Under the pieces are notes generated by a model. It saw only the letters and a list, made by a program, of their open reading frames with translations. It was not told the DNA's origin and did not search any database. Made by a program: the position numbers and the translations under genes. From Bin87 sp963666865 (lineage in GTDB: Bacteria; Chloroflexota; Dehalococcoidia; Lucifugimonadales; UBA3495): 64,000 nt of DNA. This document shows positions 17,399 through 25,361 of this stretch, piece after piece (the stretch's first letter is position 1; each line of letters opens with the position of its first letter). The stretch spans positions 2,480,001 to 2,544,000 of the forward strand of contig OY763072.1 in assembly GCA_963666865.1 (NCBI GenBank), written 5' to 3'.

Positions 17399-18053
17399 TT
17401 GGATCTCCTTGGTATTCTGTTGATTTACGACAATTGGGGGTGAGTTGAGAAGGTCGTCGAACCGACAGCAGATTTACCGCTGCGCCGGCTTGAGGCAGAG
17501 AATCCGCTAACTGAGGCACACGAAGCGCCATGACGGTGCGGCGAAATCGTCCGCAGTATCGTCCGTGGCGCGCCCTGCGATCACGGCAATTGCATAGGCG
17601 AGCGCCTCTGGACCAAGCTTACCGATGCCCAGGCCCAGTTTCCGCGCCATTTTCAGCAGGTTCCGGACCAGCGCGACCATCCAGCCTGCGCAGTCCACTC
17701 TCCACGGTCCCCGCCGTCGAGACTTCTCCCATCCCAATCAGTCGAGTGAGGCAAACGTTCCTTCTGCGATGGTCTTGCGCCGGATGCTCTCTCACCGGTA
17801 CACCGCAGTCCGGTTCCGCTCCCGGTTTCTCACAGAATTGGCGCGGTGAATTATCCGTCGCTCCGAGCTACACTGCGTTGGCAAACACTCATGAAGGCGT
17901 TCCGTTTGGAATCGTATGACCCCAATGCCGGCGCCAAACTGGCATCCCCACCGACAATACGGATTCCAGCAGAATGCGTCATGCTTCCGCCGACACGGAG
18001 CGCAACGCGCTTTACCGGAGGGAGCATCGTGATGAGCGCCGGCCTGCTGCCCG
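17399..18053. other. Spacer holding the displaced HEPN leader and eroded DNA
   Basis: The first 20 bp are the original leader of the HEPN gene. On the minus strand at about 17507-17737 a short frame (GWMVALVRNLLKMARKLG) faintly resembles the C-terminal end of IS1182/IS5-type transposases, but there is too little to be sure. No intact gene is seen. Confidence 0.3.
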
Positions 18054-18217
18054 ATTGGGAAGCCTTTGCGCTCTTGCTGCAAGCCCGCGGCTATTTCAAA
18101 AACGGGATGCCCAAAACGCAAGCAGCGCGCCATATTGCCACGCTGATTGTTCCCGAACGCAACGCTGCTACAAGCTTCCGGACGTTCTACAACGCCATCG
18201 TAGAGGCAACGTCATAA
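18054..18217 (+). pseudogene. 3-prime fragment of a DUF4276 gene
   Basis: About 53 codons ending EAFALLLQARGYFKNGMPK ... FYNAIVEATS, closely matching the C-terminus of the intact DUF4276 gene at 33073-33690. Similarity begins abruptly at GGGAAGCC and continues beyond the stop for about 25 bp (GGTTATTCTCGNGAAATCTTC). The rest of the gene and its ATPase partner are absent here. A remnant of a second copy of the ATPase-DUF4276 module, or a segmental duplication. Confidence 0.75.
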
Positions 18218-18483
18218 TCGGCCCGCGGTTATTCTCGTGAAATCTTCCTCCAGCCGCCCGTCGCCGTGCCCTGCTCGCCACCCCACCAGCTCTTTCAATG
18301 CGGTCAAACCTTGACTGACTGCCTCACCGCAGCCCATATTCGGCTATTTCAGCCGAGCCGCCCGTCAGCGTTCCGCGTGTGGCATTGGAACCCGCCGGCA
18401 ACCTGATTCGGCTCGCCCACGCGAATGTCCTCCCAGGCATACGCATCGGGGACGCCAGCCCGTCGGACCAGGGATTGCGGCGG

Positions 18484-19330
18484 CTAAGTCGTCCCATCCT
18501 TCTGCGCATAAGGCCGTTCCTCGTCGTCCGGCAACGCCATGTGGGCGGCGACGAAGGCGATTGCCCTCATGGGCGCCGATTCGCCTTCGTCCCATTCCCA
18601 TTCCTCGGTCACCACCCTGGTTGCCTTCTCCACGATGCCTGCAAGCTCCTCAAAGGGCGTGCCGGGGATGATGGCTTTCAGCGCGTCCGCGGCCGCGTCG
18701 CGGCAGCCCTCGTTGTAACCGCGATGGAAGTCGGGCGTCGGGACGAAATCGCCCCCGCGAAGGTCGAAGTCCGCGCCGCTATCGACGACCGTAGCAATCA
18801 ATCCGTCTGCGCCGAAGCGCAGAGTGACGGCGCCCCGCCTTCGGCGGCGACTTGGAGGGCCGCAACGCTGTCCGGCGTGAGGGTCAGCCTGGCCACACCG
18901 ACGTTGTCGGAGGTCTGATTGATGGCCGCCGGACATTCGCAGAAGCCGGGACTGTTCAGCCACCGGTCGCTATACGACGCCAACCAACCCATTGGTGCAT
19001 CGCCGATGGTGTCGCGCTCCTGTTGCCAGGCCACGTAGGCGGTGTGGTGCGATAGGTCCATCATCGTCACGAATTGCGGCTTTACCTCTGCCGCCAGACC
19101 ACGGTCGCATTTTGCCATCAGTGCGATACCGTCGTGGCACCAGTAGTAGGTATGCCGCTCGCCGCTTTCCAGGATGACGGACGTCTCGCCGATGCCGGCG
19201 TGCACTTTCCGCCACCGGAACGCCCTCGGCGCGGAGCGCGTCGTAGGCGGCGCGACTGATGATTTTGTCCCTGGTGTTTGTCCGCGCCGCGGTATTCGGC
19301 GCTCCGAGCTCGGCAGCGTGCCGGAAAACA
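18484..19330 (-). pseudogene. Frameshifted longer paralogue of the YYWCHDGIALM protein
   Basis: Three frames read in series give one product: the N-terminal part RDKIISRAAYDALRAEGVPV, then from about 19211 KVHAGIGETSVILESG and TYYWCHDGIALMAKCDRGL, then from about 18838 AVTLRFGADGLIATVVDSGAD to the C-terminus. Each junction needs a single extra base in a G run on the coding strand. The first about 110 residues match the intact gene at 10231-10596. The extra C-terminal domain has no recognised family (FEELAGIVEKATRVVTEEWE). Either a decaying gene or an assembly error in homopolymers; if corrected it would be a protein of about 280 aa. Confidence 0.6.
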
Positions 19331-19560
19331 TTGATGACAGCGGGGCATCGCCTGACGCACACCGGTTCCGGCACATAGGTGCAAGAGGACGCGTGGCATT
19401 GCGGCAGACGCAGAGCAAAGCGCACTTTGAACGAGGGGAGCGTCTGGAACATGAGTTGCAGCCACAGGCCAAAATCCCGTAGTGGCCCGCCACCGAGCTG
19501 AGGGCCGACAGGATTAACCTCACCAACCAACGCGCTTCGCCGCGCCAAGGTATACTGGGT

Positions 19561-19878
19561 ATGAACGAGGCTGACACCATTACAATCACGGGAACCCGCA
19601 TCGGTTGGGCGGAAGCATCCGCGGATAGCGACTTGCTGGCCGGCATCATAGTGGCGACGACGAACCGGCAGGTGGCCGATCAGCCGGAGCGGTTTCCGAA
19701 CTCCTTGCTGGGCCTGGACTCACAAGGCGCTCTGATCTACCAGATCGACGCTGACGAACGGCAGTTGCGGGAAGCCATTGAGATCGTGCCCGCCGGCGGC
19801 GAAGCCGAATTCCGCGTGAGCATCCAGGACCAGGGCCGCCTACGGCCGGAGGGCATAGCGCCGACATCTCCGTCGTAG
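19561..19878 (+). CDS. Hypothetical protein
   Basis: 105 aa, not recognised. Beta-strand-rich composition with no signal peptide or membrane segment. The ATG lies only six bases after TATACT, so a leaderless transcript is possible; AAGG twelve bases upstream is the only ribosome-binding candidate. It diverges from the frameshifted paralogue on the minus strand. Moderate coding appearance only. Confidence 0.4.
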   Translation: MNEADTITITGTRIGWAEASADSDLLAGIIVATTNRQVADQPERFPNSLLGLDSQGALIYQIDADERQLREAIEIVPAGGEAEFRVSIQDQGRLRPEGIAPTSPS

Positions 19879-19900
19879 TATCTCGGTGGTCTGTTCGTTC

Positions 19901-20272
19901 CTACGGCGATTCATCCCCACCGTTGATCTGCGTCCGCAGCAGGCGTCCCAGATGTTGAACAATGGCGACGTTGTTCGACATATCTTCGCTGGTGGTCATC
20001 CAGACCGTTTGCAGCCCGCGGTTCCCGACTTGTTCCGCAGGGAACGCTCCGGCCAAGTGGCAGCCTTGGTCAACCAATGCCCTGACCTGTGCTTCGGTGG
20101 TCGTGCCTTCCATGACGGACGTCCTGGTGTCCTCCAAGGCCCTTATCCAGTCCATCACGCTGCGTCGGACCCTTCCTCGCCGGCCCTTTAGGGCGCCGGC
20201 AGCGTGCTGGATCTGGGCGTCGAGTTCGGCGATGACATCATCCCGGTTGACTGGGGGTTCGGTAGTGTTCAT
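19901..20272 (-). CDS. Hypothetical helical protein
   Basis: 123 aa from the ATG at 20272; the open frame extends upstream without coding character. Predicted mostly helical (DDVIAELDAQIQHAAGALKG, then VRALVDQGCHLAGAFPAEQ). No family recognised. Convergent with the 19561 gene. Confidence 0.45.
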   Translation of the reverse strand: MNTTEPPVNRDDVIAELDAQIQHAAGALKGRRGRVRRSVMDWIRALEDTRTSVMEGTTTEAQVRALVDQGCHLAGAFPAEQVGNRGLQTVWMTTSEDMSNNVAIVQHLGRLLRTQINGGDESP

Positions 20273-20576
20273 TGGGTTTGGACTACTCCTCTTTGCCTCT
20301 CCTCCCATCTCCACCACCCCACCCTTTCCGCTCAGACCGTCCGCTTGCCCTGAAGCGCCGGCAAAGCTACCGGAGGCTTCAGCATCGGCGGCAACGAGCC
20401 GCGCGCCGGACCCTTGTGGGTGAAATGGTGATGCTGACCCGGCGCGGAACCTCGTCTCCATTGGGTAGCATGGGCACTCCCTGAACCACTGATCCATTAC
20501 GGAGGCCAACGCCGTGGAGGTTCCCGCCGGCATCGCCGCCGTGGTGATTGCAGAGCCTCTCTGTGGCGCCGTTGCA

Positions 20577-20840
20577 CTACGGGCGACTTTCGCCACTTGG
20601 CTCTCCGTCCTCTCTGACGATCAGTTCCAGCGTCTCGTACTCCGTGTCGATCCACACGGTGGCGCCGGAGGTGCCGGAAGGTGCCGCGGTGGCGCTGCGC
20701 AGTACGGCAGTGCCGGTGAACCTGACCTCGTGCACCTGTTCGGCGCTCCGGTAGGTCTTGACACTGATGGGTGGATGGTCAGTCCCCTCCTTGCGGTTCT
20801 TCTGGACGATCTGGCGATTGACGATGATGCGCGCCTTCAT
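20577..20840 (-). CDS. Small phage-like conserved protein
   Basis: 87 aa. The opening MKARIIVNRQIVQKNRK followed by PPISVKT recalls small proteins of unknown role in phage-like and plasmid-like regions. Its ATG overlaps the stop of the 40-codon frame before it by four bases (ATGA), suggesting translational coupling. No catalytic motif. Confidence 0.5.
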   Translation of the reverse strand: MKARIIVNRQIVQKNRKEGTDHPPISVKTYRSAEQVHEVRFTGTAVLRSATAAPSGTSGATVWIDTEYETLELIVREDGEPSGESRP

Positions 20841-20959
20841 CGCCCCAACCGTACGTCCAGGCGGTTCCGACGCCGCCTGGCGATGGGTTCCGGCGGTGCG
20901 GCGTCGAGTTGCGGGTAAAGTTGACGGAGGGCGGGGGCGACGCCCGCGATGTGGGTCAT
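20837..20959 (-). CDS. Tiny ORF coupled to the next small gene
   Basis: 40 aa (MTHIAGVAPALRQLYPQ...). The ATG has CTGGAG about nine bases upstream, and its stop overlaps the next start. Function unknown; the coupling is the main reason to keep it. Confidence 0.4.
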   Translation of the reverse strand: MTHIAGVAPALRQLYPQLDAAPPEPIARRRRNRLDVRLGR

Positions 20960-21569
20960 ATCGGATTGCTCCAGGTTTGGTTTGAAGGTTCTGCTACGGC
21001 GCGGCGGCCTCGTTGAGGCATGGACCTGCGGCGGTGGCAGCAGTGATGCAGCGGCTGAAACCAGAAACAAGATGGGTGCGTCGCCGACCGAAACCCGCCG
21101 GTTGGGCCAACGGATTTGCCGTCGGCATCCTGATCTGCGGGTTATTCTCGGAGGCGCCCGCAGAGACCCGGCCAGCGGCACGTCAGACACCCGCAGGCGG
21201 GCAACTGTTCAGACTTCAGGGGGTTGTCATTGCGAGGCGCTTGCGCCGTGGCAATCTCGACGCCGTAGCAGCAACGTCTGCCCCAAAGGACTCCCCAGCG
21301 CCAACGAGATTGCCGCGCTGCGCTCGCAATGACACTTTCCCCGCAACTCTGAACAGTTACGCAGGCGCAACCGACTTGACGCTGGCGATCATCCCTGTAC
21401 TCACGCCCCCTCGCCCATCCACCCACTCGGTCCCTCTGCCTCTCCTTCCCTTCTCCTCTCCTCTCTCGCCACCTCACGCACTCCGCATATCCGGAGGGCC
21501 TGACCTGGAGGGCCGGCATTTGTTGCCGGCAGCTGCAACGTCGGCAGCGACGCAAGGGCCGAGAGTGAA
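20960..21569. other. Non-coding stretch with palindromic element
   Basis: Contains the palindromic repeat at 21203-21358, then a pyrimidine-rich tract (21410-21475) before the HNH gene. No gene is supported. Confidence 0.45.
21203..21358. repeat. Palindromic repeat element (copy 1)
   Basis: Outer arms AACTGTTCAGA and TCTGAACAGTT enclose inner arms that begin TGTCATTGCGAG and end CTCGCAATGACA. The inner part is a form of the dispersed element whose translation reads CHCEERSDVAI in many genomes. It can form one long hairpin. Confidence 0.75.
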
Positions 21570-22217
21570 ATGGCAACGGCGGAGCACGACAACGCGCCGC
21601 CGGCGTTCCGGCTCCAGGCCAAGCTCCGCGCGTTCAAGACGCCGGCCAGCGTCATCCCCGAGCCGGAGATGCTGGGGATAGTCCTGGAAATGTCGGGCTA
21701 CCAGGCCTGGCGCCGCGGCTGCGCCAACCGACGGCCCAACGGCAGCATCGTCCAGACCAAGGGCAATTGCCACCTGGACCACCTGAACCTCGTGGGCAAG
21801 GCCGGCGCCAGCCATCAGATCACCAACGGCGCGCCGCTGTGTCCCTGCCATAACCTGATGAAGCGCGACCGCCAACTGCACCTGGAGGATTATCGCAGAG
21901 CCATCCGGCAGAACGGCGAAATGATGGTGAGCGATGTCTCGGAACCTCACGCGTACCCACTTTGTCATTGCGAGGAGCGAAGCGACGTGGCAATCTCGCA
22001 GACTGAACAACGGCTCCTACGGCAACGAGATTGCCACGCTGCGCTCGCAATGACAGATTGCGGAAAGTGGGTACGCGTGAGGTCTCGGAACTCATTGACG
22101 CAAAAACCGTCTATCAACGCGGCAACGCCAAGCCACGAGCGTCAGGATTCCTCACTGGCAAGCTTTTGGCTTTCCTACGGAGGCTACAGAGATCACCCGT
22201 TGCGGATGAGGGAGTGA
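21570..22217 (+). CDS. HNH endonuclease with a repeat-derived C-terminus
   Basis: 215 aa. Residues 67-95 form an HNH/beta-beta-alpha-metal core: CHLDHLNLVG (D70, H71), N86 and CPCHNLMK (C91, C93, H94, N95). Such nucleases cut DNA and occur in phages and mobile elements. After about residue 125 the frame enters the palindromic repeat at 21937-22090 and reads CHCEERSDVAISQTEQ, the typical translation of that repeat, so the native C-terminus has been replaced by repeat-encoded sequence. The catalytic core is complete and may still work. The ATG at 21570 has a weak GAGAG upstream. Confidence 0.7.
   Translation: MATAEHDNAPPAFRLQAKLRAFKTPASVIPEPEMLGIVLEMSGYQAWRRGCANRRPNGSIVQTKGNCHLDHLNLVGKAGASHQITNGAPLCPCHNLMKRDRQLHLEDYRRAIRQNGEMMVSDVSEPHAYPLCHCEERSDVAISQTEQRLLRQRDCHAALAMTDCGKWVRVRSRNSLTQKPSINAATPSHERQDSSLASFWLSYGGYRDHPLRMRE
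21937..22090. repeat. Palindromic repeat element (copy 2) inside the HNH frame
   Basis: Outer arms TCGGAACCTCACGCGTACCC and, inverted, GGGTACGCGTGAGGTCTCGG enclose inner arms TGTCATTGCGAGGAGCGAAG and CTGCGCTCGCAATGACA. It has the same inner unit as copy 1 but different outer arms. Confidence 0.8.
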
Positions 22218-22365
22218 AGCGGCGGCCACCGGATGGCGACGTTGCTCTTTCAAAAACGAAATGCCCGCAAGTCCCGGAAGCTCCGGCCTCCAGCCATCAC
22301 TCCCGCCTGCTCCCCGGTACCACCGCCCCCGGCCGTCGCTCCCGCTGGTCCGGGTATGCAGTAAC

Positions 22366-22400
22366 AATTTATCACTGCAACGAAATATCAGTGATAAATT
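22366..22400. promoter_or_regulatory. Operator-like palindrome
   Basis: AATTTATCACTG and CAGTGATAAATT form perfect 12-bp arms around an 11-nt spacer, followed at once by a partial third TTATCACT. It lies about 40 bp upstream of the promoter at 22442. Confidence 0.65.
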
Positions 22401-22441
22401 ATCACTATACTGACGATCACGGTGGTTTATCATTAACGTGG

Positions 22442-22470
22442 TTGACAATATCGTGGCCGCCGGATAATAT
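22442..22470 (+). promoter_or_regulatory. Sigma-70-type promoter
   Basis: TTGACA, a 17-base spacer, then TAATAT: a near-consensus promoter pointing to the gene at 22731. The leader would be about 250 nt. Confidence 0.7.
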
Positions 22471-22730
22471 CGTCCGAGTATTGAGATAAGGTATCTTTTC
22501 AGTCCGGGCGCAACTACGCAGGCAAACAAGCAAATCCGAACATTCACCCGACGGTCAGCCAGGCGCGCCGGTCCGGCAACGGAGGGATGCCGGCGCCAGC
22601 AGCATCGCGCGCGACCCCGGGGCTTTCCGCCCCACCGCTCAGGGCATCCTGAGTAAAACAGCTTCATCCAATCGCCCGCCGGCACTTCACCAAAATTCCA
22701 AACCACCCGGCGGCGGAAAGGAGAACCAAC

Positions 22731-25127
22731 ATGGTAAGATCCCTCCTCACCAACCCCTCTGCTCGACGGTCGCTGACCCTGGGCCTGGGCGCCCTGGCCG
22801 TCATCGCGGCCTTCGCAGCGCTCCTCCTGTTCAGCGGCGACGGCGCGCTGGCCAGCAACGCCCCGCCACCCGTTGACGACGGCGGCTCCGTCTCGGAACG
22901 CCCCGTACACGAAAACGAAGAAGAGGAAGAAGAGACCCCTACCCCTACCCCCGAGCCAACTGAGACGGCCACCCCCGAACCCACCCCCACCCCCACGCGG
23001 GTGCACGCCACGCCGGAACCCTGCCCGGCCAACCCCGCCGATGTCGTCTCCTCCGGCCACTACGCGCTGTTCGAAGTCTATTGGGACCCCAACGGCACCA
23101 ACGAGTACGGCCACAACCTCACCGGCAACCTCTGTCCGCCCATCGTCAAACACATCCCGCACACGCACACCGACCCGAAAACCAATGAGGAGGTGACTAC
23201 CTACACCGCCCAACGCAGCGATCCCACCTTCAAGGTCAGCGACTCCGAGCACGCCGTCATCTCCACCCTTCACGTGAACGAGACGAAGAAGCATAGCCTG
23301 GCCGCAACCGTGACCCGCACGAAAACCGACCACAACTACGACGCCCACACCACCGATGACATGGACCGCTATCCCTTCGCCTATCCGGAACTGGGCCACC
23401 CGTCCAGCTCGGAGGAGACAACGAACGATCTGCTCCAGGTCATCACTACCGAGACCTACAACCGGAAGAGCGACTTCGGCGACCACATCTGGGCGCTGCC
23501 CTACTGCGAACCGGAGTACGGCTATGTGGAGGCCGACGGCGACCTGTGCCTGGGCTTCTCCGCCGGCCTGCTCGCTACGAGCGACTGGAGAGACCCCGAT
23601 GCGGACCCCGAAGCGCCGGGCCAGATCCAGTACCATCTCGAGTCCGTCCGCGAGCCCGGCATCGATGCGGACGACCGGGGCTACGTCTTCGTCTATTATC
23701 CCCACGACGAGGAAGAGGACGAGGACGGCAACGCGATTCCTGACGATGATCGGATTACCTGGCGGTCGGACTATACCAACGCGGACCGGCTGTACATCAC
23801 CCCCGGAACCTACCAGCACCGCCACTGGGCCTTCACCAAGCCGGGCCGGTACCAGCTCCAGGCTCACGCCCTGGGCTACCCCAGCCAGGCATTAAAGGAC
23901 GAAGCGGGCATTGACGACATTACCACGACCAGCGTGGTGCGGTTCTACAACTTCCACGTGGGCCTGATGGCCGACCTGTCCGTGGCGGTCACCGCCGACG
24001 ATGCCACGCCGGATCCTGGCGACACCGTGACCTTCACCGTCACGGCTACCAACGCGGGGCCGGACGAGGCCACCGCCACCAAGGTCAGCGTCGAGCTGCC
24101 CGTGGGCCTGGACTTCGTGTCGGCCACGCCCGCCGACGGCGACGGCACCTACGACACCGCCACCGACGTCTGGACCATCGGCGACATGGACGCGCCAACT
24201 ACCACCACCGAAAACGGCAAAACCACTACCACCAACGCCACCGCTACCCTGGTAGTCAAGGCCACGGTGGACAACGAAACCCACGGCCAGGAGCTGGAGA
24301 CCGACGCGACAATCCACGCCACCGAGACCATCGGCTCCTCCACCCTCCGGGAGCTGGACCCCGACACCAGCAACAACAATGCGAGTGCCAACGATAGCTC
24401 GGCGACGGTGACGGTATCGACGATTGCCAACACCGATCCCCGGTTCGGCTACATCCGGTACGTCAACGAGAACACCGCGCCCGGCGGCGCCGTGGGCAGC
24501 AGCATCTACGTGGCCGACCCCAACTCCGGCGACACGCTGACCTACACCCTGGGCGGCGCCGACGCCGCCAAGTTCGACGTGTCGCCTCAGGTCCACAACA
24601 ACGGCGTGGAAATCGTGGTGGCCAAGGACGCCTACCTCAACTTTGAGGACAAGGCCGTCACCGAAGCCAACCTGTTCTACAACGTCACCCTGAGCGTCAG
24701 CGACGGCAAGGACCAGTACGGCAACGACGACGACGACGTTGACCATACCGTTCCGGTAATCATCGACGTGTCCGACGTCGCCGAAGCCCGGCGCATCGTC
24801 GCCCACCTGGTGGCCGAGGGCGACAAGCTCACCACCACCTACGATACCCAGTCCGGAGATCCCACGTCCTACAGCGCGACCGTAGGCAGCACGGTTACTC
24901 TGTCCACGATCCTGGATCTGACGCCCCTGGCCACCAACGCCATGGAATATAGCTGGACCGCCGGCAGTACCAGCCTGACCAGCGACGGCGTCACCCAGAG
25001 CGTTACCGCGGCCTCCGCCGGCGCCGTTACCTACCAGGTGGCGATCAGGCACAAGAACTCCGCGGACAGCGACGTAACCGGCACCACGGCCAGCATCACC
25101 ATCACCTGGGCGGCGGCTAGCGAATAG
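22731..25127 (+). CDS. Secreted surface protein with DUF11-like and cadherin-like domains
   Basis: 798 aa. AAAGGAG lies seven bases before the ATG. A twin-Arg-free signal peptide/membrane segment (residues 15-40) leads to an acidic and TPTPTPEP linker (60-95). Residues 100-410 form a globular part with GHYALFEVYWDPNG and TKPGRYQLQAHALGYP, ending VVRFYNFHVG; this resembles the surface-anchored (choice-of-anchor) domains of other bacteria. Next is a DUF11-type domain (about 415-550, FTVTATNAGPDEATATKVSV), a cadherin-like repeat (about 565-685, YVADPNSGDTLTYTLGGADA) and an Ig-like end. There is no LPXTG or PEP-CTERM motif at the C-terminus, so surface attachment is unexplained. A perfect hairpin follows the stop. 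Confidence 0.75.
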   Translation: MVRSLLTNPSARRSLTLGLGALAVIAAFAALLLFSGDGALASNAPPPVDDGGSVSERPVHENEEEEEETPTPTPEPTETATPEPTPTPTRVHATPEPCPANPADVVSSGHYALFEVYWDPNGTNEYGHNLTGNLCPPIVKHIPHTHTDPKTNEEVTTYTAQRSDPTFKVSDSEHAVISTLHVNETKKHSLAATVTRTKTDHNYDAHTTDDMDRYPFAYPELGHPSSSEETTNDLLQVITTETYNRKSDFGDHIWALPYCEPEYGYVEADGDLCLGFSAGLLATSDWRDPDADPEAPGQIQYHLESVREPGIDADDRGYVFVYYPHDEEEDEDGNAIPDDDRITWRSDYTNADRLYITPGTYQHRHWAFTKPGRYQLQAHALGYPSQALKDEAGIDDITTTSVVRFYNFHVGLMADLSVAVTADDATPDPGDTVTFTVTATNAGPDEATATKVSVELPVGLDFVSATPADGDGTYDTATDVWTIGDMDAPTTTTENGKTTTTNATATLVVKATVDNETHGQELETDATIHATETIGSSTLRELDPDTSNNNASANDSSATVTVSTIANTDPRFGYIRYVNENTAPGGAVGSSIYVADPNSGDTLTYTLGGADAAKFDVSPQVHNNGVEIVVAKDAYLNFEDKAVTEANLFYNVTLSVSDGKDQYGNDDDDVDHTVPVIIDVSDVAEARRIVAHLVAEGDKLTTTYDTQSGDPTSYSATVGSTVTLSTILDLTPLATNAMEYSWTAGSTSLTSDGVTQSVTAASAGAVTYQVAIRHKNSADSDVTGTTASITITWAAASE

Positions 25128-25135
25128 ACCCGCCC

Positions 25136-25169
25136 GGAGCGGCGCCGGCGGGAACGCCGGCGCCGCTCC
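25136..25169 (+). terminator. Strong hairpin after the surface-protein gene
   Basis: A perfect 15-bp stem (GGAGCGGCGCCGGCG with its complement) closes on a GGAA loop nine bases after the stop codon. There is no run of T, so it may stabilise the mRNA end rather than act as a classic intrinsic terminator. Confidence 0.6.
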
Positions 25170-25199
25170 ACCTTGATTGAAAACCGCCTTTCGTAAATC

Positions 25200-25307
25200 G
25201 TCAGAAGCAGGATTTACGGGATTAGAGGATTTTCAGGATTGTTGACGTTCTCGCCACAGCCAACCCAATCTGGCTAATCCTGAAATCCGGTAAATCCTGC
25301 TTCTGAC
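25200..25307. repeat. MITE-like inverted repeat (TCAGAAGCAGGATTTAC family)
   Basis: Left arm 25200-25240 and right arm 25276-25307 are imperfect complements (GTCAGAAGCAGGATTTACGG against CCGGTAAATCCTGCTTCTGA). A related single arm lies at 49193-49236, and a faint one at about 31295-31320. Confidence 0.7.
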
Positions 25308-25361
25308 AACCCCTTGGCGCAACGCTTGTCTGCGCCGCCTGCCTGCCCCGGGGAACGTGTT

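Larger units (their letters stand above)
22218..22730. other. Leader of the first surface-protein gene
   Basis: No gene. An AT-rich island (22360-22500) holds a palindrome and a strong promoter; about 230 bp of GC-rich leader separates it from the start codon. Confidence 0.55.

Noticed and set aside
17846..18053. Upstream part of the frame leading into the DUF4276 fragment
   Set aside because: Similarity to the intact gene starts only at about 18054; the earlier codons are unrelated.
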